From contig NZ_JAHXGQ010000006.1 of assembly GCF_019375475.1 (NCBI RefSeq), positions 62,001 through 126,000 on the forward strand: a stretch of DNA of 64,000 bases, read 5' to 3'. The position numbers and the translations under genes are program-made. The notes under the pieces were generated by a model, which was given only the letters and a program-made list of their open reading frames with translations, was not told the DNA's origin and did no database searches. Source of the DNA: Saccharothrix obliqua (GTDB taxonomy: Bacteria; Actinomycetota; Actinomycetes; Mycobacteriales; Pseudonocardiaceae). Below are positions 55,655 through 62,559 of the stretch, in pieces; positions within the stretch are counted from its first letter, which is position 1, and every line of letters begins with the position of its first letter.

Positions 55655-56302
55655 TCAGCGCCGGTCGGACACGCTCTGGTCGGTCACGTGGCCGTTGCGC
55701 GCGGCGAGGTCGTCCGCCGCGGGCTCGGCGGCCGGGGTGGTGGGCTCGACGCGCTCGTCGACCTCCTCCAGGTGGACCTCCTCCGGCCGGCGGGTCAACG
55801 CCACGTACGCCGCGACGCCCACCGCCGCCGCGAGGCCCAGCAGCCACGGCCAGCGCCGGTGCTTGCGCGGCTGGGCGGCGGCGTAGTCCTTGCGGGCCTG
55901 CTTGGCGGCCTTGCGCACGTCCTTCGCACGCGACCTGGTCTCCTTGCGCGCCCGCTCGGCGGCCTTCAGCACGTCCTTGCGGTAGCCCTTGGCCTTCTTG
56001 GCCAGCTGCTTGCGGGACTTGCGGGTCGACTTCTCGACCTCACCGGCCTTCTCGGCCAACGCACCCGCCCGGTCCACCACCACGTTGCGGACGTGGTCGG
56101 CGGTGACACCGCGCTCGGCCAGCTTGCCCTCCGCGCGCTCTGCCCACGTGGCAGCGGCGTCCGCACCGGCGTGACCTGCGCGGACGGCACCGCGGCGGAC
56201 TGCGCGGAGGCCCGTGCCGACCGCTTTGCCCACCGACTCACCGGCTCGGGTCATGGCCTGAACCTCATCCATATCGCGCTCCACAAGCTGTCGGTCAGTC
56301 AC
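55655..56302 (-). CDS. CwsA-like membrane-anchored helical protein
   Basis: A 215-residue protein, mostly Ala/Lys/Arg/Glu-rich helix (20-140, with heptad-like ERARKETRSRAKDVRKAAK and KSRKQLAKKAKGYRKD), a single transmembrane helix (WPWLLGLAAAVGVAAYVAL, ~150-168) and an acidic C-terminal tail outside. By position (between the gyrA tRNA pair and ppiA) it corresponds to M. tuberculosis Rv0008c, CwsA, which interacts with CrgA at the septum; sequence similarity is not shown. GTG 56302 or ATG 56272 could be the start. Confidence 0.6.
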   Translation of the reverse strand: MTDRQLVERDMDEVQAMTRAGESVGKAVGTGLRAVRRGAVRAGHAGADAAATWAERAEGKLAERGVTADHVRNVVVDRAGALAEKAGEVEKSTRKSRKQLAKKAKGYRKDVLKAAERARKETRSRAKDVRKAAKQARKDYAAAQPRKHRRWPWLLGLAAAVGVAAYVALTRRPEEVHLEEVDERVEPTTPAAEPAADDLAARNGHVTDQSVSDRR

Positions 56303-56358
56303 CCTTCGGCAATACCCATCCTGCCCCTTCCCGAACCCCGTCGCCTCCGGATGGCACG

Positions 56359-56916
56359 ATGGTGGGTGTGGCAGACAGCAACGAATCGCTCGTCGGGACC
56401 AAGGTGACGGCGACCCTGCACACCTCGCAGGGCGACATCCGCATCAACCTCTTCCCCGACCACGCGCCCAAGACGGTGGCGAACTTCGTCGGCCTGGCGG
56501 AGGGCACCAAGGACTACTCCGAGACCAACGCGCGCGGGGAGAAGACGGGCCCGTTCTACGACGGCGCGATCTTCCACCGCGTGATCGCGGGCTTCATGCT
56601 CCAGGGCGGTGACCCGACCGGCACCGGCCGCGGCGGCCCCGGCTACAAGTTCGCCGACGAGTTCCACCCGGAACTCCAGTTCAACAAGCCCTACCTGCTG
56701 GCGATGGCGAACTCCGGCCCCAACTCCAACGGCTCCCAGTTCTTCATCACGGTCGCGCCGACGACGTGGCTGAACTTCAAGCACACGATCTTCGGCGAGG
56801 TCGCCGACCAGGACTCGATCAACGTGGTGAACGCGATCGGCAACGCCCCCACGGGCGCCAACGACCGCCCGGTCACCGACGTGGTGATCGAGAAGGTCTC
56901 CATCGAGCGGGCCTGA
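56359..56916 (+). CDS. ppiA: Peptidyl-prolyl cis-trans isomerase (cyclophilin)
   Basis: A 185-residue cyclophilin that catalyses proline isomerisation in folding proteins. Signature motifs: FYDGAIFHRVIAGFMLQGGDPTGTGRGGPGYKF (with the catalytic Arg in FHRV), SNGSQFFITVAPTTWLNFKHTIFGEV. No signal peptide, so cytosolic. ATG 56359 may be replaced by GTG 56368. Same order as M. tuberculosis Rv0009. 9 bp before the rhomboid gene. Confidence 0.96.
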   Translation: MVGVADSNESLVGTKVTATLHTSQGDIRINLFPDHAPKTVANFVGLAEGTKDYSETNARGEKTGPFYDGAIFHRVIAGFMLQGGDPTGTGRGGPGYKFADEFHPELQFNKPYLLAMANSGPNSNGSQFFITVAPTTWLNFKHTIFGEVADQDSINVVNAIGNAPTGANDRPVTDVVIEKVSIERA

Positions 56917-56925
56917 GGTCGACGC

Positions 56926-57786
56926 GTGAACTCGCCGGTGGCCCCTGGCGACCCGGTCGGCGCCGCGGCGTGCCCGCGGCACCCCGACCGGGCCACGGGG
57001 CTGCGGTGCACGCGGTGCGAGCGGCCCGCGTGCCCGGAGTGCCTGCGCGAGGCGTCGGTCGGCTACCAGTGCGTGGACTGCGTGGCCGAGGCCCAGCGGA
57101 CGACGCGCCGCGGCAAGACCTTCGTCGGGGCGGAGTTCGCCCCGAAACCGCTGGTGACGCCCATCCTCATCGGGCTGAACGCGTTGTTGTTCCTGATCTC
57201 CGCCGTGCAGGCGGGCAGCGTGCTGAACAACGAGCGCTCACCGCTGTTCGTCGACCTGGTGCTGTGGCCGTTGGGCATCTACTACGGCGAGTGGTGGCGG
57301 CTGGTCACGTCGGGCTTCCTGCACTTCGGCCCGGCGCACCTCGCGTTGAACATGATCGCGCTGTACGTGCTGGGCCGGGACCTGGAACCGGTGTTCGGCC
57401 GGGTCCGGTTCCTGGCCGTGTACCTGGTGTCGCTGCTCGGCGGCGGTGTCGCGGTGTACTTGTTCGGCGCGTTGAACGCGCCGGTCGCGGGCGCGTCCGG
57501 CGCGGTGTACGGCCTGATGGGCTCGCTGCTGGTGGCCGTGCTGCGGCTGCGGCTCAACCCCGGTTCGGCGCTCGGCGTCATCGCCCTGAACCTGGTCATC
57601 AGCTTCACGCTGCCCGGTATCTCGCTGCTCGGCCACCTCGGCGGGCTGGTCATCGGCGCGGCGGTCACCGCGGGCCTGGTGTACGCGCCGGCGCAACGCC
57701 GCGACCTGTGGCAGGCGTCGGCCGTGGTGGGCGCGTTCGTGCTGCTGATCGTCATCGCCCTCGTGCGCACGGCCCAACTCGGGTGA
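56926..57786 (+). CDS. Rhomboid intramembrane protease with N-terminal zinc finger
   Basis: A 286-residue rhomboid protease. Catalytic dyad S191 (GASGAVYG) and H237 (LGHLGG); the conserved WWRLVTSGFLHFGPAHLALNM loop is present. Six helices lie between 75 and 285. N-terminal to them is a zinc-binding domain with ligands C16, H19, C28, C31, C36, C39, C49, C52 (B-box-like). Rhomboids cut single-pass membrane proteins; the target is unknown. Follows ppiA by 9 bp, likely the same operon. Confidence 0.93.
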   Translation: MNSPVAPGDPVGAAACPRHPDRATGLRCTRCERPACPECLREASVGYQCVDCVAEAQRTTRRGKTFVGAEFAPKPLVTPILIGLNALLFLISAVQAGSVLNNERSPLFVDLVLWPLGIYYGEWWRLVTSGFLHFGPAHLALNMIALYVLGRDLEPVFGRVRFLAVYLVSLLGGGVAVYLFGALNAPVAGASGAVYGLMGSLLVAVLRLRLNPGSALGVIALNLVISFTLPGISLLGHLGGLVIGAAVTAGLVYAPAQRRDLWQASAVVGAFVLLIVIALVRTAQLG

Positions 57787-57787
57787 C

Positions 57788-57820
57788 CCGGTCCGGCGGC
57801 GCGGTCCGCCGCCGGACCGG
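57788..57820. terminator. Bidirectional terminator, rhomboid/PH-domain genes
   Basis: CCGGTCCGGCGGCG (57788-57801) pairs perfectly with CGCCGCCGGACCGG (57807-57820), 5-nt loop, directly between converging stops. Confidence 0.88.
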
Positions 57821-57823
57821 GGC

Positions 57824-58237
57824 TCACGGCCGCAACGCGTGCAGCACCTCCGCCACCTCGCGCGGGTCGGTGCCCAGGTCGGCCGTGGTGAGCACGAACA
57901 GCTGCTCGTCCTCGCCGCGCTGCCAGTCCAGCTCCACGGTCGGCACCTCGCGGCCGAGCCGCCGGGTGTGCACCAGCTTCACCTTCACCTCGTGCCACGG
58001 CAGGTGCCGCGGGCCGGTGACGGTGCGGATGGTCAGGCCGGTTTCGTCAACCGTCAGCTTCGGGCGCAACAGCGTCCCGTACGCGGCGAACGCCGCCAGG
58101 AGAGCCGCGACGGCGCCCAGGAGGACCTTCGTGGTGGCTTCGGAGCCGAGCACGGCGGCGAGCAGCGCACCGGCTGCGGCGGCCCAGGAGACGGCGACGA
58201 CGGCCGGTTTCGGGGACCAGGATCGGGGTTCGCTCAC
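57824..58237 (-). CDS. Bacterial PH-domain membrane protein
   Basis: A 137-residue protein. Two hydrophobic helices (AVVAVSWAAAAGALLAAVL and LLGAVAALLAAFAAYG, ~11-55) precede a PH-like domain (LRPKLTVDETGLTIRTVTGPRHLPWHEV, VPTVELDW). The M. tuberculosis counterpart is Rv0010c, next to crgA. Membrane-associated, function unknown. GTG 58237 is used; a longer frame to 58327 would run through the DnaA boxes and is not family-like. Confidence 0.82.
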   Translation of the reverse strand: MSEPRSWSPKPAVVAVSWAAAAGALLAAVLGSEATTKVLLGAVAALLAAFAAYGTLLRPKLTVDETGLTIRTVTGPRHLPWHEVKVKLVHTRRLGREVPTVELDWQRGEDEQLFVLTTADLGTDPREVAEVLHALRP

Positions 58238-58255
58238 GCTGTCGAGTGTTCCGCA

Positions 58256-58326
58256 TGTGGACAACTGGAGGGCTCTACCGGCGCTTGTGCATTTTGGCGC
58301 AAAGTTGTCCACAGGAGTTGTCCCCA
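58256..58326. promoter_or_regulatory. DnaA-box trio upstream of the PH-domain gene
   Basis: TGTGGACAA (58256-58264) and TTGTCCACA (58305-58313) are perfect DnaA boxes facing each other, with TTGTCCCCA (58318-58326, one mismatch) just beyond. They lie 19-89 bp upstream of the PH-domain start, in its promoter region, about 14 kb from oriC. Confidence 0.75.
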
Positions 58327-58398
58327 TTGGGGATGAGTTACACCGCTGTGCTTCGGTGACGGGGTGGTGAACCGGGTGAACGGCGGGCGAACGCGCAA

Positions 58399-58426
58399 CG
58401 GCCCGGACGTGTGCACGTCCGGGCCG
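58399..58426 (-). terminator. crgA terminator
   Basis: CGGCCCGGACGTG (58399-58411) pairs perfectly with CACGTCCGGGCCG (58414-58426), 2-nt loop, 24 bp after the leftward crgA stop. Confidence 0.85.
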
Positions 58427-58450
58427 CGGGGCACGTGGCGTAACGAGTGG

Positions 58451-58717
58451 TCAGCGCCACCGCATGGTCATCAGCAGGCCGATGATCATCAGCGCGAACC
58501 CGATGCCGAAGTTCCAGCTCCCGAGGTCCATCATCACGGGGACCTTGTCACCCGCGATGTAGTTGACCACCAGCCACGCCAGGCCGAGCAGCATCATGCC
58601 GAGCATCACGACGATGTAGACCGGGTGCGACGGACCGGCCGCCTTCACCTTCACCGGGGTGCGGCGATCGGCCGGCGCCGTGTACACGGCCTTCTTGCGG
58701 ACCTTGGACTTGGGCAT
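58451..58717 (-). CDS. crgA: Cell division protein CrgA
   Basis: An 88-residue protein with two helices ([22 protein letters not shown], 33-54; [16 protein letters not shown], ~70-85) and the typical start [19 protein letters not shown]. The conserved loop with [14 protein letters not shown] is CrgA-like. In actinobacteria CrgA coordinates FtsZ-ring assembly and recruits FtsI/CwsA. ATG 58717 after AGGACAG. Leftward, away from neighbours, with its own terminator. Confidence 0.95.
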   Translation of the reverse strand: MPKSKVRKKAVYTAPADRRTPVKVKAAGPSHPVYIVVMLGMMLLGLAWLVVNYIAGDKVPVMMDLGSWNFGIGFALMIIGLLMTMRWR

Positions 58718-58862
58718 TCTGTCCTCGCCTGACGGGTGGATGAGCCTCCAGTGGCACGAGTTTACGTCCACTGCTGGATGAACACGTTAACGTAGCCGAG
58801 CAGGTCACTGAAGCACTGCGCAGTGCCGGTAGTCCAGGAAGTTCGGACCGGGAGGATTTTCG

Positions 58863-60302
58863 GTGAGCCACGACCCGCCCCCGCCCCGCGGCGGCCCGTC
58901 GGGCCCGCCACCGCGTCCCAGACCGGGACCGCGGCGGCCCACCCCACCGCTCGCGCCGGAGGAGATCACCGAGATCACCGAGCCGGTGCGCGACGTGCCA
59001 CCACGCCGCCCGCGCGCGGCAGACCACGGTCCGGCGCACGCGGTGGACGAGGCCGGACCCCGCTCGCGTGGGGCGGCGGGCTACGACCCGGTGCCCGCGG
59101 TGGACGAGGTCGGACGCCGCCTGCGTGGGGCGGTCGGTCACGACCCGGCGGTGGACGAGGCCGTTCACCGTCCGCGCGGGGCGGCGGGCTACGACCCCGT
59201 GGGCGAGGTCGGACCCCGGTCGCGCGGGGCGGCGGACGGGTTCGACCGGCGGCCGGTTGCCGAGCCGCGTGGTGTCGTGGCCGGCCGGGCCGCCGACGCC
59301 ACTCAGTACACGAACGCGTTCTCCGGCAGCCTCCCCCCGCCGCCCGGTCCGCCGCCCGGTCCATCTCCCCGGCCGCGGCCCCGCCCGGTCGACCCGCCGA
59401 CCGAGGTCATCGAACCCGTCCACGAGGAGTACGAGGACGAGTACGACGACTACTACGACGACGAGGACGACTACGAGGAGGACGACACCCCGCCGCCCCC
59501 GCCCAAGGACAGCGCCGCGCGCAAGACCGTCCGCACGGCGGGCGAGCTGCTGATCACGGCCGGCCTGGTGATCCTGCTCTTCGTCGTCTACGAGGTCTAC
59601 GTCACCGACCTCATCTCGGCGGGCAAGCAGGACGACGCCACGAGCGCGCTGGACAACCGGTGGAACGCCAACACCGTCGAGGGCGCGGACCCGCAGCGGC
59701 AGGCCAAGTACGACCTGATCGCGGGCCAGGCGTTCGCCAAGATGTACATCCCGGTCTTCGGCCCGGACTACAAGTTCTCCGTGGTCGAGGGCACCACCGA
59801 CAAGGACCTGGAGATCGGTCCCGGCCACTACGTCGACACCGCCCTGCCCGGCGACCCGGGCAACTTCGCGGTCGCGGGTCACCGGGTCGGCAAGGGCGCG
59901 CCGTTCAACGACCTGGACCTGCTGGAGTCGTGCGACGCGATCGTGGTCGAGACGCAGACCCACTGGTTCGTCTACCGGATGCTGCCCAAGGCGTCCGAGG
60001 TGGCCGGCTGGGCGGACGGCGCGAAGGCCAAGGACCCGCGGTGCGCCAAGGTCGCGCCGCTCGGCGGTTCCTACGAGAAGACGGTCGGCCAGGAGATCGT
60101 CCTGCCCACGCAGGGCGAGGTGATCAACGCGGTGCCGCACTTCACCGGCACGGCCCCGGAGGCGCAGCAGGTCGCGCTGATGACGCTGACCACCTGCCAC
60201 CCGCGCTTCTCGGACAAGCAGCGGCTGATCGTGCACGCGGTGCTGGACCAGGGCTACCCGAAGGCGCCCGGCTTCCTGCCCGAGCAACTCAAGGAGCAGT
60301 GA
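58863..60302 (+). CDS. Class E sortase with disordered N-terminus
   Basis: A 479-residue sortase. Residues 1-225 are disordered: proline-rich ends, three to four ~20-residue repeats (RSRGAAGYDPV, AVDEVGRRLRGA, PRGAAGYDPV) and an acidic patch (DEYDDYYDDEDDYEEDD). A helix at ~228-247 (AGELLITAGLVILLFVVYE) anchors the enzyme; the catalytic domain has H340 (VAGHR), C445 (TLTTC) and R448 (HPRF), the class E pattern. It attaches proteins to the wall via an LAXTG-type signal. GTG 58863 with GGGAGGA upstream. The stop overlaps the next gene (TGATG). Confidence 0.93.
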   Translation: MSHDPPPPRGGPSGPPPRPRPGPRRPTPPLAPEEITEITEPVRDVPPRRPRAADHGPAHAVDEAGPRSRGAAGYDPVPAVDEVGRRLRGAVGHDPAVDEAVHRPRGAAGYDPVGEVGPRSRGAADGFDRRPVAEPRGVVAGRAADATQYTNAFSGSLPPPPGPPPGPSPRPRPRPVDPPTEVIEPVHEEYEDEYDDYYDDEDDYEEDDTPPPPPKDSAARKTVRTAGELLITAGLVILLFVVYEVYVTDLISAGKQDDATSALDNRWNANTVEGADPQRQAKYDLIAGQAFAKMYIPVFGPDYKFSVVEGTTDKDLEIGPGHYVDTALPGDPGNFAVAGHRVGKGAPFNDLDLLESCDAIVVETQTHWFVYRMLPKASEVAGWADGAKAKDPRCAKVAPLGGSYEKTVGQEIVLPTQGEVINAVPHFTGTAPEAQQVALMTLTTCHPRFSDKQRLIVHAVLDQGYPKAPGFLPEQLKEQ

Positions 60303-60460
60303 TGTACGGCTGGATCTGGCGCCACCTCCCCGGCCCGCTGCCGGTGCGCCTGCTGGCGGCCCTGGTCCTGGTGACCGGGGTGGTGGCCCTGCTGATGTTC
60401 GTGGTGTTCCCGTGGGTGGAGCCGAAGCTGCCGTTCAACAACGTGACGACCACCCAGTAG
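60302..60460 (+). CDS. Small one-helix membrane protein
   Basis: A 52-residue protein: MYGWIWRHLPGPLPVRLLAA, a helix LVLVTGVVALLMFVVFPWV, and the tail EPKLPFNNVTTTQ. The conserved WIWRHLPG and PFNNV ends make it recognisable in actinomycetes next to the sortase and pabA genes. Function unknown. Overlaps the sortase stop by 1 base, so translationally coupled. Too short for many gene finders. Confidence 0.8.
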   Translation: MYGWIWRHLPGPLPVRLLAALVLVTGVVALLMFVVFPWVEPKLPFNNVTTTQ

Positions 60461-60466
60461 GGCCGG

Positions 60467-61813
60467 TCAGGACCGGGAGACCCCCGTCATCTCCTCCCGG
60501 TCCACGACCTTCACCCGCTCGCGGCCCCTGGCCTGGCCGAGCGCGATCTCGTGGGCGTCCAGCTTGCGCCAGCCCTCGACCGTGGTGAACGGCACGGCCC
60601 GCTGCTCCAGGAAGCGGACCACGGCGTCCGGGTCGGCCACCGGCGCCTGCGGCAGGCCGGGCGCGTCGGCGAGCAGGCTGGTCACGGTCTCCAGCGCGTC
60701 GCCCTTGGTGTGCCCGATCAGCCCGATCGGGCCGCGCTTGATCCACCCCGTGACGTACACGCCGGTGACGGCCTGGTCGTCCAGGCCGAGGACGCGGCCC
60801 GCCTGGTGCGGCACGGTGCCGGTGGTGTGGTCGAACGGCACGTCCGGCAGGTGCGACGACAGGTAGCCGACCGCCCGGTACACGGCCTGCACGGGCCAGT
60901 CGGTGAACTCGCCGGTGCCCGCCACGCCGCCGTCGCCGACCAGCCGCATCCGCTCGGTGCGCAGGCCCGCGACGCGGCCGTCCGCGCCGAGCACCTCGAC
61001 CGGGGCCTCCAGGAAGTGCAGGTGCAGGCGGCGGGTGCGGTTGCCGACGTCGCGGATCGCCCACTCCTGGAGGGTCTTCACGACCATCTCCACCTGCTTG
61101 TTGGAGCGGATGGCGGCCATGCTCGCGGCGCAGAAGTCGATGCCCTCCGGGTGCACGATGACCTCGACGTTCGGCGAGTGGTCGAGTTCGCGCAGCTCCA
61201 GCGGCGTGAACTTGGCCTGCGCGGGCCCGCGGCGGCCGAACACGTGCACGTCGGTGACGGGGCTGGCCTTGAGGCCCTCGTAGACGTTGTCGGGGATCTC
61301 GGTGACCAGCAGCTCGTCGGCGGTCTTCGCGAGGATGCGGGCCACGTCGAGGGCGACGTTGCCGACGCCGAGCACGGCGACCTGCGTGGCGTCGAGCGGC
61401 CAGGTGCGCGGCACGTCCGGGTGCCCGTCGTACCAGGAGACGAAGTCGGCCGCGCCGTGCGAGCCGGCGAGGTCGATGCCGGGGATGTCCAGCGGGCGGT
61501 CCTTCTCCGCGCCGGTGGAGAAGATGACGGCGTCGTAGAACTGGCGCAGCTCGTCCAGCTTGACGTCCACGCCGTACTCGACGTTGCCGAAGAACCGGAT
61601 CTCGGGGCGGTCCAGGACCCGCTGGAGCGCGGTGACGATACCCTTGATGCGCGGGTGGTCCGGCGCGACGCCGTACCTGATCAGACCGTAGGGTGCGGGC
61701 ATCCGCTCGAACAGGTCGATCGAGACGTCCGCGTCCGACTTGGTCAGGAGGTCTGCCGCGTAGATGCCGGCCGGACCGGCTCCGACCACGGCGACGCGCA
61801 GGTTACGGGTCAT
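60467..61813 (-). CDS. fprA: Ferredoxin/adrenodoxin-type NADP reductase
   Basis: A 448-residue flavoprotein. The FAD motif is VAVVGAGPAGIYAADLL, the NADP motif is VAVLGVGNVALDVARIL, and the second flavin contact is GWIKRGPIGLIGHTKGDAL; RYGVAPDHPRIKG is typical of adrenodoxin-reductase-like enzymes (M. tuberculosis FprA, Rv3106). It passes electrons from NADPH to ferredoxins. An iron box lies 10 bp upstream of its start, so iron-dependent repression is likely. It is convergent with the sortase operon and divergent from pabA. Confidence 0.93.
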   Translation of the reverse strand: MTRNLRVAVVGAGPAGIYAADLLTKSDADVSIDLFERMPAPYGLIRYGVAPDHPRIKGIVTALQRVLDRPEIRFFGNVEYGVDVKLDELRQFYDAVIFSTGAEKDRPLDIPGIDLAGSHGAADFVSWYDGHPDVPRTWPLDATQVAVLGVGNVALDVARILAKTADELLVTEIPDNVYEGLKASPVTDVHVFGRRGPAQAKFTPLELRELDHSPNVEVIVHPEGIDFCAASMAAIRSNKQVEMVVKTLQEWAIRDVGNRTRRLHLHFLEAPVEVLGADGRVAGLRTERMRLVGDGGVAGTGEFTDWPVQAVYRAVGYLSSHLPDVPFDHTTGTVPHQAGRVLGLDDQAVTGVYVTGWIKRGPIGLIGHTKGDALETVTSLLADAPGLPQAPVADPDAVVRFLEQRAVPFTTVEGWRKLDAHEIALGQARGRERVKVVDREEMTGVSRS

Positions 61814-61822
61814 ACCTATAGG

Positions 61823-61841
61823 TTAGGTGAGCCTAAGCTCA
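61823..61841. promoter_or_regulatory. DtxR/IdeR iron box
   Basis: TTAGGTGAGCCTAAGCTCA matches the 19-bp iron-box consensus TTAGGTTAGSCTAACCTAA at 16 positions. It is between fprA and pabA (39 bp from the pabA ATG), so either or both could be regulated; fprA is the more natural iron-responsive target. Confidence 0.75.
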
Positions 61842-61879
61842 CTACTGACGAGAGGTTGGTCACGGCTACGCTGGCGGCC

Positions 61880-62524
61880 ATGCGCGTGCTCGTGGTCGAC
61901 AACTACGACAGCTTCGTCTACAACCTAGTGCAGTACCTGGCCCAGCTCGGCGTCGAGTGCGTGGTGCGGCGCAACGACGCCGTCGAACTCGACGAGGTCT
62001 CCGGTGTCGGCGGCGTGCTGGTGAGCCCCGGACCGAGCACGCCCGACAAGGCGGGCCGGAGCATGGACGTCATCCGCCACTGCGCGGACCGCGGCGTGCC
62101 GGTGTTCGGCGTGTGCCTCGGCCACCAGGCCATCGGCGCGGTGTGGGGCGGCACGGTCGACCTCGCACCGGAACTGCTGCACGGCAAGACTTCCGTGGTG
62201 CACCACGAGGGCGCGGGCGTGCTGGCCGGCGTGCCGACCCCGTTCACCGCCACCCGGTACCACTCGCTGACCGTGCTGCCGGACACCATCCCCGCCGAGT
62301 TCGAGGTCACCGGCCGCACCGACACCGGCGTCGTGATGGCCATGCGCCACCGCACGCTGCCGGTGGAGGGCGTGCAGTTCCACCCGGAGTCCGTGCTCAC
62401 CGAGGGCGGCCACCGGATGCTGGCGAACTGGCTCGCGGTGTGCGGCTTCGAGGTGCCGGAGAGCACCGTGGCCCAGCTGGAGAACGGGATGCGTCAACTG
62501 GCCTCGGCCGCCCGGCTCGGCTGA
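61880..62524 (+). CDS. Glutamine amidotransferase, aminodeoxychorismate/anthranilate synthase component II
   Basis: A 214-residue class I glutamine amidotransferase that supplies ammonia for 4-amino-4-deoxychorismate (PabA) or anthranilate (TrpG) synthesis. Catalytic triad C79 (GVCLGHQAIG), H168 and E170 (QFHPES); the start MRVLVVDNYDSFVYNLVQYL is typical. In M. tuberculosis the single gene trpG (Rv0013) lies here and probably serves both pathways. ATG 61880. Stands next to pknB, converging with it. Confidence 0.95.
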   Translation: MRVLVVDNYDSFVYNLVQYLAQLGVECVVRRNDAVELDEVSGVGGVLVSPGPSTPDKAGRSMDVIRHCADRGVPVFGVCLGHQAIGAVWGGTVDLAPELLHGKTSVVHHEGAGVLAGVPTPFTATRYHSLTVLPDTIPAEFEVTGRTDTGVVMAMRHRTLPVEGVQFHPESVLTEGGHRMLANWLAVCGFEVPESTVAQLENGMRQLASAARLG

Positions 62525-62531
62525 CCGGCGA

Positions 62532-62551
62532 GGGGGTCCGGCCGGACCCCC
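62532..62551. terminator. Bidirectional terminator between pabA and pknB
   Basis: GGGGGTCCGG (62532-62541) followed directly by CCGGACCCCC (62542-62551): a 20-bp perfect palindrome in the 35-bp gap. Confidence 0.8.
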
Positions 62552-62559
62552 GCCACCGC

